DNA of 64,000 nt from assembly GCA_031216445.1 (NCBI GenBank), contig CM062204.1, positions 9,106,501 through 9,170,500 on the forward strand, given 5' to 3'. This document shows, piece by piece, positions 49,901 to 60,002 of this stretch. The notes beneath the pieces are model-generated. The model made no database searches, had not been told where the DNA came from, and saw nothing but the letters and a program-made list of their open reading frames with translations. The DNA is from Lateolabrax maculatus. Its lineage: Eukaryota; Chordata; Actinopteri; Acropomatiformes; Lateolabracidae. The position numbers were made by a program, and so were the translations under genes. Position 1 is the stretch's first letter; each line of letters opens with the position of its first letter.

Positions 49901-52268
49901 TACCTATTTGCACTTTTGCTACTTTTTAGATGCTTAACTGCATTTTGTTGTAAAATGTACTTACTGTGTGCAATGCCAATAAAGTTTAATCTAATCTAAT
50001 ATAAAAATTCTTCTATAATTTAGGTAGAAACTAAGTTGGAGCTGTTCTCAGTTAATGGATGTATCATCTGTACTCTCTTTACAGTAAATCAAGGACCACA
50101 ACAGAAATTTGTCTCAAACTTCTTTGTGGTATCCTTGACATACAGCATAGATGTGTCTTATTTTATGCGTGCCCTCTAATAATATCAAAGGCCAAACTAC
50201 AACTGTAAGATTTCGTCAGAATATTATTTGCCCTTAATGAAACAGAGGGTGAAACCATTTATCTAAATAGAAAAAAAATCCTACTGCTTGGAAAGCCTTA
50301 GCCTCGTGCATTAGGTATGGATTTTTGGTACAATGGTCAGTTCAATCCAAAGTCAATGGCATTCAAAGGGATTCTGTACTAAATTATACGGATGGAGAAT
50401 TAAAGTGACATAGTGAATTGTAAAGCACAGAATCTGGTATATTTTGCCGCTGTAGACGGTTTCCATACTCTACTACTGAGAAATGTTGAACAGCTTGTCA
50501 GGTTGCACTTGTTCCGGTTGACAATGATAATAAAGTCTGGTAAAACAGCACATTGGCAGCTAAGCTTCTCACACTAAGTTTATACAATCACACATTAAAA
50601 TCAACAGCATTAGCTCATCAGTTTTACACTTCACTAGTTTTGCTTGATTCAAATGAACAGCAGGCTCTCACAAAACCTTCCTCCACAACTCCACCATCTT
50701 CAAACATTATTTCAACCACCTTGCATTGCTAAAAGGAGCAATACTGTGCAGGAAGTTCCAAATTTCATATTTAAAGAAACTTCAATACCTCAATATTCTG
50801 CAAAGAAACAAGAAGAGATATTCACTCAACTGTTATTGTTGAAAAACCCCCAATAGCAAAGTCTGAGACTGTACTTGACACTCATTCATTTATTCATTCA
50901 GTTCAATTCACTTACAGTATCATTTGTCCCAGAAAGGCAATTTGTTTGCATCAAAGTGCACATGAGGCATGCAGAACAATACACCATACAAAACAATAGG
51001 CGGAAGCATTCAATGCAAAACATTATGCATACAAAAACAGGCTGTGAAAGAGACCCACATGGATCAAAAGAGCAACAGATGCCTGAAGGCTAAGATTCAA
51101 CTCAAAGACTTAAATACGTACTTGACAAATATCATACACTGGTGCACTGCAGACAAGTAAAGGGAAGTTCATTTAGCCAGCCACCTTATCAATTGAATGG
51201 CTGTATTATTAAATGGTTACAGAGTAGTACAGAGTGTTTTTGGTGTCTAGAGACTGACCTCAATCACTTCCTGCAAGCAAACACCAAGCTCAGCACAGAG
51301 AAGATTGGGGAGTGACAATGATAAACTCCTCCACAGGGGAATCAGAGCCTTCAGGTGGATACTGGGGTGGAGGTGGGGTTTATAAAATGCTGGATGAGCA
51401 GCAGCAGTGATGCTGAAGTGGTGTTTGCAGCAGTATGTGTAGGCTGAGCTCCAGCTGCCGTATGGCCACTATCCCACTGCACACCTCAAACCATCAGGAT
51501 AATAAACTCTCTTGTAAACTGAGTTTTTATACATCTAAATCCACCTCAAAATGTGGCAGCAGGCTTCGACGCCTTACAGCTGTAACAATATCCATGCTTG
51601 TTAAAAGTATAGCATTCCTAACAGCAGCAGTGTGAACCACAGAATAGGCACTGTGCGGTTTACATAAAACTGACATGAAGACTAGTAAAGCAAGCTGTCA
51701 ATGATCCCTTTGAGTTCAAATTGTCCTCTAATGCTTTGCTAAATATGTAGTAGTATGTAGAGAAGATTTGAGTGTGACTACCTATTCTATGTGCCACAAT
51801 AGCCATGTTAAATTTCCCTTAAAGCCATTATTACTGGCAAATTATAATGTGAATGGGCTGTGTGCAAGACAGTACTCTCAAGCCACTGTACATTAAATTA
51901 GACTTTGTAAAGCCATTATACAATACTGTAACATCCTCTTCTTGAGACCCAATTTGCAGTGAGTCAATTGGCAACTCAACAAAAACAACCCCAACAACCT
52001 GGAGGGGAAATCTGCTGCAAAACCAATGCATCCCATACGCCTCTAACATTGAAACGCGCTGTATTTCACCACGATGCAAACCAACAGCATTAAAGCATCA
52101 TGAAACCATATTCAAAACAAAAAGAGACAAAAGCCCAGCGTTGAGCCCACAGACATCAGGTGTGTGAAGCGGCAAGAAAAACAGCCAGTACCAACAGGCT
52201 TACAGTTCAAAAATACCCACAGAGCCAGAACATGAGCCAGGTTGGTAGAACAAGCGGCAAATTCTCAC
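46986..52268. other. Non-coding, possibly intron of the gene proposed to start at 52.3 kb
   Basis: Apart from the LINE tail at 49.74 kb, I see A-tracts at 47703-47717 and 48573-48593 and no recognised exon on either strand. Confidence 0.45.
49740..50003 (+). mobile_element. LINE 3' end with tandem AATCT tail
   Basis: The stretch ends ...GTGCAATGCCAATAAAGTTT followed by AATCTAATCTAAT. It is preceded by TTAACTGCATTTTGTTGTA. This is a common fish LINE 3' UTR with short tandem repeats at the end. No coding part remains. Confidence 0.62.
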
Positions 52269-52760
52269 CTTAGACTGGTGAAATGGAGCAGCGATGAAGG
52301 CCCCTCAGCAGGGCCCGTCCTCTGGTGAGAGCTTCTGTCCCGAGATGCCAACAGGTGCGACAGGAAAAGGTCCTTCAGACCTGTAGCCAGGTCGGTGCTA
52401 ACAGGCAGAGCTAACACGAGGGTTACGTCGTCGGTTGGACAAATATCCTTCCACTTAACCCCCCACCCCCCCCCCAAAAAAAAAAAAAGAAAAAAAAAAA
52501 GAAGCTGCGTGAGTGGATTTATGCATTTTTTTGGTAGGTGGCTCAGAAATGGCCGCCGTGTTGGGGTTTGTTTGAGGAGCAGCAGGTGGCGGCAGCGGAC
52601 GAAGCGTCGTCGGTTCAAACAAACCGCCGCTCAGCCGGGCGCTCACGTCACAGCGCGTCACGGTGCGTCACAGCGCGTCACATGCCGTACGTGATGCGTC
52701 ACATGCGTCACGTGAGAGTGTCAGCAGTAAGAGTTACTCATCGTGCAGAAACGTGGTCGC
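52269..52760 (-). promoter_or_regulatory. Second CpG-rich block: candidate promoter and untranslated first exon of an unidentified minus-strand gene
   Basis: This block is much richer in G+C and CpG than its surroundings. On the minus strand it ends with CAGTCTAAG followed by a consensus donor, gtgaga (intron starting at 52268). The proposed exon has no good reading frame, so it would be 5' UTR. The upstream half carries six CGTCAC motifs and a CACGTG E-box (52709-52714). A C-tract plus A-tract (52459-52500) lies inside and would become a G/T-rich run in the transcript. No minus-strand coding exon that I recognise lies to the left in the window, so the gene is unknown. It could instead be an isolated enhancer or CpG island. 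Confidence 0.4.
52459..52500. repeat. Poly(C) followed by poly(A) tract
   Basis: About 17 bases almost entirely C run straight into about 25 bases almost entirely A, interrupted by single G residues. This simple tract inside the CpG-rich block is probably length-variable. Confidence 0.85.
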
Positions 52761-52919
52761 TGTCTGTGTTTTGGGATTTATATTAGTGCTGCATCAGTGT
52801 GTGTGTTGCATTTTACTGCCGTAGATGTTTACTGGTCAGAATCAGAACATGATCAGAATCGGGTTTATTGCCTTGTGGACTACAGTTTGTATTTAAACCA
52901 TACACATTCAATATTTTGC

Positions 52920-53425
52920 ACATTTAGTTTTATTCATTTATTCATTATCATCTACAAAAGATATATTGCACATATTTAGTAATATATTTTTTTTCATAGT
53001 CTGTACTGTTAATTATACTTACTACTAATTAGTACTAGTACTCTAGTACTTTATATTACTATATTTATGCACACCCTTGCACCTTGCACTACTTGTCTGT
53101 AATTGTCTGTACTTGTTACGCACCAATACATCACAGCAAATTCCTTGTATGTGAAAACCTACTTGGCAATAAACCCAATTCCGATTCCGATGTAGGTTTT
53201 CACATATAAGGAATTTGCTTTGTGGCGTATCTGTGCGTAACAAGTACATACAAGTAGTGCAAAAGTAAACATAATCATAAATATAAAGTAGTATTAAAAT
53301 ACTGATGTACTAGTGCTAAATAGTAGTAAATATAATTTACAATACAGAATATTAAAAAATATTTCTAAATATGTGCAATATATATTTTTAAGATGAAAAT
53401 GAAATAAAACTAAAACTGTTCAGGT
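52920..53425. mobile_element. Two LINE-type 3' ends in inverted orientation forming a large palindrome
   Basis: The left arm (about 52920-53162) and right arm (about 53192-53425) are inverted copies over more than 200 bp, separated by only 29 bp. The left arm includes TTACGCACCAATACATCACA and AAATTCCTTGTATGTGAAAA; the right arm has the complementary blocks CACATATAAGGAATTTGC and TGCGTAACAAGTACATACAA. The centre (GGCAATAAACCCAATTCCGA, 53165-53184) is the typical LINE ending with short repeats. A further partial terminus, TCAGAATCGGGTTTATTGCC, lies near 52854-52873. Confidence 0.65.
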
Positions 53426-53499
53426 AATTTGAACTACTTCATATATTGTTGGGTAGTATAATCTACTGCAGTTAATCATATCATATAAAATCATTATGT

Positions 53500-53660
53500 A
53501 GCCAGGGTTTGGGTCAGATTACTTTGAAATGTAGTAAATTACTGAATACAAATTACATGAAAAGTTTTGTAAATAGTAATGTAATCCACTTGATTACAAA
53601 ACAAATGTAATCTGATTTTAATACTTTTGGATTAGTTCAAAATCAAACATTTGAAAATAT
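53500..53660. repeat. Dispersed teleost repeat (TTACTTTGAAATGTAGTAAATTACTG type)
   Basis: The stretch contains GGGTTTGGGTCAGATTACTT, then GTAATGTAATCCACTTGATT and ATGTAATCTGATTTTAATAC. This pattern of TAATC-rich blocks is recurrent in fish genomes by my recollection. No coding capacity. Confidence 0.45.
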
Positions 53661-53849
53661 TGCACTTTATACTAAAACAATGGACACAGCCACAAAAAGT
53701 TACTTTAGTTTGAGAAGTAGAAGTAGATTTTTCTCAACCACAAACGAACACTTGATCCTTCATTTTATCAGAAAAATTCAAAAACACCACATTTGGAGAG
53801 GGAGGCTATGAAAAATGGAAACCTGAAATTTACTAGTAAAATGTATTAC

Positions 53850-54345
53850 TAACTATAGCTGTCAGACAAATGGAGTAAAAAGTACAATGTTTGCCTCAGG
53901 GATGTAGTAGAGTAGAAGTATGTAGTTGCATAAAATGTGTTAAATCCCAAGTCTCCACCTCACCTGTCTCCTCCTCACCTGTTGCATCACTGCCACACCT
54001 ACTCGAGCCACTCCCCCAAACCTTATATAACACGGCCCTTTAGCCCTTTGACCCCCTCTTTCCCTCCAAACATTCAGGTGAACAAAGGGAGGCTGGATAC
54101 AAAATCATCCACCTTTACCCTCCATCACCAACCGACTGTTAACTTCACCAAAATAAAAGATTGGAACTTGGAACGCTGTCTGGATCCTGTGTTTAAACGT
54201 GCACCCAACATCTGATGTTCAGTGAATCAATGACATCCCAGATATTATAAAATACAGTTTTTTTCAAAATGGAAACACTCAAGTAAAGTACCAGTACCTC
54301 AAATTTGTACTTAAGTGCAGTAAAAATTGTTAGTTGCATTCCAGC
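53850..54345 (-). mobile_element. Dispersed teleost repeat (CAGTGGTGGAAAGTAACTAAG family) split by an insertion
   Basis: The left part (53850-53937) reads AGCTGTCAGACAAATGGAGT, AAAGTACAATGTTTGCCTCA and AGTATGTAGTTGCATAAAATG. The right part (from 54266) reads AAAATGGAAACACTCAAGTA and GTACCTCAAATTTGTACTTA. Joined, they run in the order known for this repeat, read on its reverse strand. The break carries a duplicated AAAATG (53932-53937 and 54266-54271), as expected for a target site. Confidence 0.6.
53938..54265 (+). mobile_element. LTR-like insertion inside the split repeat
   Basis: The insert begins TGTTAAATCC and has a TG...CA-bounded body to about 54210 (ending ACCCAACA). It contains a TATATAA box (54024-54030) and an AATAAA (54152-54157), spaced as in a solo LTR (promoter, short R, polyadenylation signal). 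The 55 bases between 54210 and the second AAAATG copy are not explained, so the exact 3' boundary is uncertain. No internal coding region is present. A 92-codon frame across it is proline-rich and has no recognised domain. Confidence 0.42.
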
Positions 54346-54600
54346 ACAGCATGTGAGTGTGGCAACCAACTGAAGCTGATAAACAAAACAAGGTTGTAGG
54401 CAAGTTTTCCCTCCATGGATGTAAAAAAGGACTTTCCAGAACATAACTCCTTAGTTATTTTATTGCATTTTTACTCAGACTTTATGGCCCCACTTGAATG
54501 TCTTGATTAGTTCTAACATCGACATCCTGTCTCCTTTTACAATAGAAAAATGGCAAATTTGGATTGCTCATGTTGAATTTCTCATGAACAATGGGCTTTT

Positions 54601-54820
54601 TTTGCTGCAGACATTTTGACTTGTCATAGTAGGGAAAGCACAAGTGTTACTAATAACATTAACAATGGCTCTGTTCTATTCGAGTGACTCAGTAAGCCAT
54701 GACAGCATGAACAATACCAGGAGTCTGAAAATGAAGCAGCTAAATGGAACACAGCCATCATTCATTTGATTATTTACACTTTTGCTTTTCTTAACATGTC
54801 AAGATGTTTTCTGTGAAAAG
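54601..54820. mobile_element. Palindromic MITE-like element
   Basis: The left arm (54601-54680: CATTTTGACTTGTCATAGTA, AACAATGGCTCTGTTCTATT) is imperfectly inverted in the right arm (54742-54819: AAATGGAACACAGCCATCAT, AACATGTCAAGATGTTTTCT). About 60 bp separate the arms. It has no coding capacity. Confidence 0.6.
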
Positions 54821-55184
54821 GGCCTGTCTCATTATTTTGGCCAGGGTCTTCATTCACAAATGCAAATGGTGCAGCCTTGTTTGGCAGCATTCAAGAATAA
54901 ATGTAAACTTTTGTCAAATCTCTTATATGCATGACCAGAATTTACCCTCTGTAATTAACATATGTTAACTGCTGGTTTTATTGTGTTATCGGTTAAACTT
55001 TTTCTCTTCTATTTATTTTATGTTATTTGAGTTATTTTTGTGTTGTTTATTGGTCTATTTGTATATTAGATGTTATTGTCTGCATGCTCAGTCTGGTCAA
55101 GTGGAGACTGTCGCTGCCATTGTGTCTGAAAAATGTTGCTGGTTCAATAAAGTGATCAAAAAGGGAAAATGGTTTTTCCACTTT

Positions 55185-55330
55185 AGTGGAGCAATGATAT
55201 TAACAATGGCTCCCTTCCATTGACCTGGGCCTGGCACACCAGGAATGCAGTTTTAATTCATGTTACTGACTACACCTGTGCTTTACCCGCTATTACATGT
55301 CAAAACATCTGCAATGAAAAGGCCTTTTAC
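55185..55330. mobile_element. Second, partial copy of the 54.6 kb MITE-like element
   Basis: It shares ATTAACAATGGCTCCCTTCC and CATGTCAAAACATCTGCAAT with the element at 54.6 kb, but has only weak inverted arms and a different middle. Confidence 0.45.
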
Positions 55331-55943
55331 AGATGCCAACAATAAAGGGACATTCAAAGCTACACATTAAAGCTATTTGTAACAGGTGATATGAAACCAC
55401 AAGTGCCAAAGGTGTAAAATTGTGAAAAACAAGGTCAGAGAGACAAAAAGAACAACAAAAAATATTGCATTTTCTCATTGCTTCACTGGGCAGGAAACAA
55501 AAACAAAAAAAATATTTTAATTTTTCATGTAACTTACAAATAATTTTATATATTTTCTTTGGCAACTTTATCAGCCATTTTCTACATCACAACTTGAACA
55601 TAATGTTATTTATATAACATATAAAATGTAGACAGGAGAGACAATAGTTTCAGCAATTTACTTTATAGATAAGCAATAGCCAGCAACCAAATCCCCCTTT
55701 GCGTACAATAAAGATTGAATTGATTGTAAACCATAGAGACACTCATGTAAATGTTTAATTGCTGGCCTGGAACATTGCTGTACTGGCTCAGCTGTAACGT
55801 TTATGAAAAGGAAATTGCCAAGTAGTTGATGTTCTGAATAGATCAGTTTGGGGTATTCAAGATGTGATTGTCTCTGGCAGCACCACACAAAAGGGAAGAA
55901 ATCATGCCTACCCATTAGCAATGGTCCCAAAATAAAAAGAGTC

Positions 55944-55970
55944 TGTGTGTGTGTGTGTGTGTTTGTGTGT
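55944..55970. repeat. (GT)n microsatellite followed by GATGT units
   Basis: 13 GT units with one TT interruption. A short (GATGT)3 stretch follows at about 55994-56009. Confidence 0.93.
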
Positions 55971-57469
55971 GAGTGTACACGTGCTTGTGTGGGATGTGAT
56001 GTGATGTGAACCCCTGCTGCTGTGTAACCCCACTGTGTGAGATCTGACAGCCCCCACTGCTGTCTCTATGACAGGATAAAAGAGCATCTATGTGTGTGTG
56101 ACTCAGATAGTGAAAAGGAGGAGGAAGTAGCCAGAAAGAAAGAGACAAACCATAGCTTATTCAGACAAAAAAAATAAATACATTCACTCGAGTAAAAGTC
56201 TCTTTGAAAGCTTATCTGTGTGAGCATGAAAAACTGGATGCCCCACATCCTTTTGAAACCCACAACAGGCAACCACAGGCCTGATGGTATCTGCTGGGTT
56301 GACCATTATAAAGCAGAAGAAAATCCAAGATTTAAACTCATCAAAAGTCTTCGATGTAATTAAACCCTTAGCGCCGTCTCTCAGGCACCACGGGAACCTT
56401 CTAACTTCTTTCTCAAATCATGAAAACCTGGAGACGTTAGGGCACCAAACGTCTCCTCAGCTAACTTTCTGCTAACATTTTTAACAACTATAAAGTCTTT
56501 AAGTCTTGATAAGTAAAATAAACTCGTAGTGAGACCTAAGCCTGCACTTCTAGATAACAGGTGTACATTTATTTCCCACTTATACGTAAACAGAATCCAA
56601 CATATTAATACATGCACCTTTGAAAAGCTATTACAGATGCACTTTGCAGTTCTAAGTCCTCTTTGTTGTTTGGTTTGGAGCAGCCCAAGCATAAAATCTC
56701 TGCCTGAAAACATTCAATTCACCATGACACTTGTTCAGTGGTTCCTACTCTCAGAGAACTTTGATGTATTTGTAGTGTTTCCAAGCCATTTGCCCACTGT
56801 AGCTATAAAAAAAAAAAAAACAACTTCCATCAAATGTCAGGTAGAGTGTACATGAAGTACACTTATCAACAGTGAATGAAATCCACCATTACATATTAGT
56901 TCTTAAGTGTGCTTAAAGTCTTAAGGAGTTATAAGGATTTTTGAGAGTTTCTCCATCACTTCAGCCTGGGGAAACATGATGGCAGATTATGTGAATGGAA
57001 AATTGTATCACAGTTTCAATGGGCAGATAAAGATAAGGTCACGCATTTAATGTTAAATGAAGTGATGCATGACAAAGTAATGACATGGTATGTGTTTTAA
57101 AGAGAGTTTAGATAGTATATAACAGTCTACAATACAGTATACAATTCTTAACACTTACTTCAACAAAAGATTTATCAGTGAAATGTATTTCCCCCGATCT
57201 GTATATACTGCATGCAACCATCTAATCAATACTAACATTGATTCTATGTTTACAATTTCTCGTTCAGGCTAGAGCTGGGTTCGGGTACAGATTCAGAAAG
57301 TCTTATTTTATGTGCCCCTTCATGGCAGAATTCTCAAAAGTATTGTAAAGAGTTCTTACCAAGCCCCTTCATGATAACTTTTGGCAGTGCCTATGTACTC
57401 CCAGAGAAGCAGCACGACATAAAACTGCAGGAAGAACAGTGGTGCAGGCTTACATTTTATTCTCCTCAG

Positions 57470-57619
57470 ACGGCTGTAATTGCAGCTTCCTACCTGACAG
57501 GCACACATCTAGACAATGAATATGAATATGAATTTAGACAGCACCTACAAAGTGTCACCAGCTCCCACTTCAGATACTGTTTTGCAATGATGTTCCCTGT
57601 GCATTACAAAACTCCAACT
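57470..57619 (+). other. Candidate exon of unknown gene (50 codons, phase 0-0)
   Basis: A pyrimidine-rich acceptor, ttttattctcctcag, ends at 57469, and a donor, gtaagtgag, begins at 57620. The 150 bp between them are open in one frame and divisible by three, starting TAVIAASYLTGTHLDNEYEY. I do not recognise the protein and see no matching exons nearby. Splice-like signals arise by chance in this much AT-rich DNA, so this may be an lncRNA exon, a conserved non-coding element or coincidence. Confidence 0.2.
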
Positions 57620-58359
57620 GTAAGTGAGGTATGGCTTGTGTTTTTGATGAACTACTGCTAAAAATGATTTTATTTTCTGCTTTCATTCACTGCAGAATTT
57701 GTGGGGAATAATGTAGGAGCTGAGGATTTATGAACCTGAAAAACAAATTTGGGGGGCCACTGTGGTTATTCTACTTCATTTGATCAAGAAAGAAAAAAGC
57801 TCAGCCCTTGTTCCAAAAAGCTCACAATTAAAATGATGTATTTACACATTACAGTGTCAGTAGAGGACGAAAGTTTGCATATCCAAGTTTTTGGACACAT
57901 GCCAAGACAGTGGACAATTGCTCATTCTTAATGTGGCATGCTGTGTCATATCTGCATTAGGAAAAATCTGTTTACTTTGAAGTGAGGCTCGACTTGCACA
58001 CAGAGCAACATTTTAGTGATGCATGACTGTTCTCCTTTGCAGCCCGTGGATGACTCACGCTTGTGAGTGAACACCAGGATATACAGCTGAGGGCAATGTT
58101 TGAGCCTCAAAACACATCAAATGAAAAATCAGACCGACATTTTCATTACTGTGTTGCACTAAATGCCCCTTGCTTGCACACACACGGATGTGTTTTACAT
58201 TTCAAATCTTGGCTGACATATATATCAAAGTTTCATTCCAGGTGGAATATGTTGATTGCCCCAGTTCAACATCATATTCACTTTCCCCCCATTAAGTCTT
58301 GCTGATTTAAATAAGACCGTTACAAGAGCCAAGTAAATCAATACATCAACAAATTTGCT

Positions 58360-58470
58360 CCTGATGGTTATGCTTGCTTTCATGGTAGCTTGGTGCCGTG
58401 AGTGTGCGTGAAAGGGTGAATGAGTGGCAAAACTGAAAGTGCTTTATAAATGCAGCCCATTACTCCGAAA
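58360..58470 (+). mobile_element. LINE/SINE-type 3' tail remnant
   Basis: The sequence TTTCATGGTAGCTTGGTGCC, then GGGTGAATGAGTGGCAAA and GTGCTTTATAAATGCAGCCC follows the common fish pattern TGGTAGC...GGGTGAATG...GCGCTATATAAATGCAGTCC. A weaker, shorter relative is at about 28835-28895. Confidence 0.55.
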
Positions 58471-58732
58471 GTTACATGGTAAGTGGGTTAATAATTATCT
58501 ACTATTACACTTAACCTTGGCCATTTTCAGGCAACCTGGTAATGTTAAATCTTGTCAAAGGAAGCTGTTTTTTTGTTGAAGTTGTGTCAGAGGTATTTCT
58601 AATATTTTGTCCACTCCATTTCTATAAACGACAGTAGACTATAAGAAATACATCGCAGTACAATTCTACATTTTTGACAAAGTGCAGCCATAAACCTTTT
58701 TTTTTTTTTGACAGGTATCTAGTATTATTAGA

Positions 58733-58762
58733 CAATTAGTCTCAGATAGGTGTACCTAATAA
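58733..58762 (+). mobile_element. Tc1-like transposon 3' terminus remnant
   Basis: AGGTGTACCTAATAAACTGG followed by TAATTGAGTG matches the other end of the element type seen at 34.85 kb. Only about 30 bases are recognisable. Confidence 0.4.
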
Positions 58763-58765
58763 ACT

Positions 58766-59516
58766 GGTAATTGAGTGGAAATGTCTTACATGGCTCGTGT
58801 TAACATGCACGTAGCCATCAAACTGGCTACTGCTCCCATCACAACCATTTTAATTGACTGAGAAATGAGCGACAAACACACATGACAGACTTAAAGGAAC
58901 TTTTACTGCGGGGGAAAAACTGACAGTTGTGAGATGTGAAAAAAAACAAACAAGATGAGTGGATCCAACCTTGATTTGAATTGAGGATAAACCAACCAAT
59001 CTAATAACACAAGAACAACTCACAACTACTCTTGTCATCAGGTATGGTCAGGACAATAAGCATCTGCTCCAACTCTCTAATCCACTCTGTCACACTCCTA
59101 AAATGTTCAGTGAGAAATATTCTTCTAACAACTCCCCAAAGGCACTGCACAACAGTAATATCTTCTGCAGAGAGTATGCACCGACTCAACTTCACTCAGA
59201 CACACCAATGATCGGACTAAAAACATGATTTAAAAGTTAACCCCGATAAAAGTCAAAGTAAAACATACGCTCTCCCTCGAGTGCCTTGCCCACTGAGTGT
59301 GACTGTGCATGTGTAGGCGACGAGGCTAACAAGAGTGCATCACAGAAAGTACACAAAAAGCGAAGAGCATTCACGTAGTCACGTAACAAGACAACCCAGA
59401 ACAAAGCCCCTCGACATGTTCAGCAGCGGGCCTTGGTGAATCTGCAGCGTGGTGTCAGTGAGGTGACCGGCAGCTGCAGCAGTCACCGCGGCCCGACCGA
59501 CACCGGCACCCCAAGC
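58766..59516 (-). other. Downstream region of dctpp1, probable 3' UTR
   Basis: This is the sequence following the dctpp1 stop on the minus strand. The first ~110 bases stay GC-rich, then composition returns to background. An ATTAAA hexamer on the minus strand lies near 58850-58855 and could serve as a polyadenylation signal, giving a 3' UTR of about 0.65 kb. No introns or coding frames are evident. No A tract directly follows the coding region. A T13 run (58697-58709) beyond this region is an A13 on the minus strand. Confidence 0.4.
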
Positions 59517-60002
59517 TCAGTCCTCGTACTCGGTGTACTTTTTGGCCGACCCGTGCACCTTGCCGGCGGGGTACTTCAGCCGGTTCAGGGCCATTTTGCG
59601 GAGCACCGCTTGCGGGAGGTCGACGCGGCACTTCTCTGCGAGCTCCACCAGGTAGATGAGCACGTCGCTGAGCTCGTGCGCCAGGTGCTCCCGCTCCGCC
59701 TCGGTCCAGTCCGGCAGGCCCTCGGCCACCTCCCCCCGCCACTGGAAGAGCTCCGCCACCTCGCCCACCTCCCCGACCATGGCCAGCAGCAGGTTGCGGG
59801 GCTGGTGGAACTGGTTCCAGTCCCGCTCGTCCGTGAACTCCGCCTGCAGCCGCCGGATGTCCTCCACGGTGGGCTCGGGGCTGAAGGCGAAGCCCGCCGC
59901 GGCCGCTCCGTTTCCCACGCGTGAGCGCGACGCGTCGGCCTTGGCGTCGCCGCTGCCGTCGCTTTTTGATCCGCACGCTTCTTTTCCGTTTGTAGCCATC
60001 AT
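59517..60002 (-). CDS. dctpp1: dCTP pyrophosphatase 1, intact single-exon gene
   Basis: DCTPP1 hydrolyses dCTP and modified dCTP analogues to the monophosphate plus pyrophosphate, which cleans the nucleotide pool. It is an all-alpha MazG-like NTP pyrophosphatase, normally a tetramer. The 161-residue frame has a low-complexity Gly/Ser/Ala-rich start (about 1-38), then FSFSPEPT-like FAFSPEPTVEDIRRL (38-52), the substrate-pocket stretch DWNQFHQPRN (61-70), the metal-binding GEVGEVAE helix (77-84; E78, E81) and HELSDVLIYLVELA (109-122; E110, D113). These four acidic residues match the E-x2-E and E-x2-D metal ligands of the family. The C-terminal tail after KYTEYED is shorter than the human one. 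Two ATGs lie in tandem; the second (from 59999) has A at -3 and G at +4, so either may start translation. The frame is uninterrupted, whereas the human gene has introns. It lies head to head with gatb, 261 bp apart, in a CpG-rich block. The identity is secure; the origin of the intronless structure is not. Confidence 0.94.
   Translation of the reverse strand: MMATNGKEACGSKSDGSGDAKADASRSRVGNGAAAAGFAFSPEPTVEDIRRLQAEFTDERDWNQFHQPRNLLLAMVGEVGEVAELFQWRGEVAEGLPDWTEAEREHLAHELSDVLIYLVELAEKCRVDLPQAVLRKMALNRLKYPAGKVHGSAKKYTEYED

Larger units (their letters stand above)
55331..58359. other. Non-coding, apart from the (GT)n and the candidate exon
   Basis: An A-tract lies at 56807-56820. The open frames at 56381-56713 (minus) and 56529-56855 (plus) overlap on opposite strands and show no domain. 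Nothing else stands out. Confidence 0.5.

Noticed and set aside
52265..52618. 117-codon minus-strand frame in the CpG-rich block
   Set aside because: The Phe and Gly runs come from the poly(A)/poly(C) tract, and the frame crosses the proposed splice donor. I treat the block as promoter/5' UTR, not coding.
58697..58709. A13 on the minus strand as the poly(A) tail of a dctpp1 retrocopy
   Set aside because: It is 0.8 kb from the stop, has no AATAAA-like signal just before it, and a Tc1 terminus lies between. Too weak to use as evidence.
59433..59924. 163-codon plus-strand open frame over dctpp1
   Set aside because: It is antisense to the conserved dctpp1 frame; GC-rich coding DNA with few TA-containing codons leaves the other strand open. 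No domain is visible. The same holds for the 173-codon minus frame at 59455-59976.
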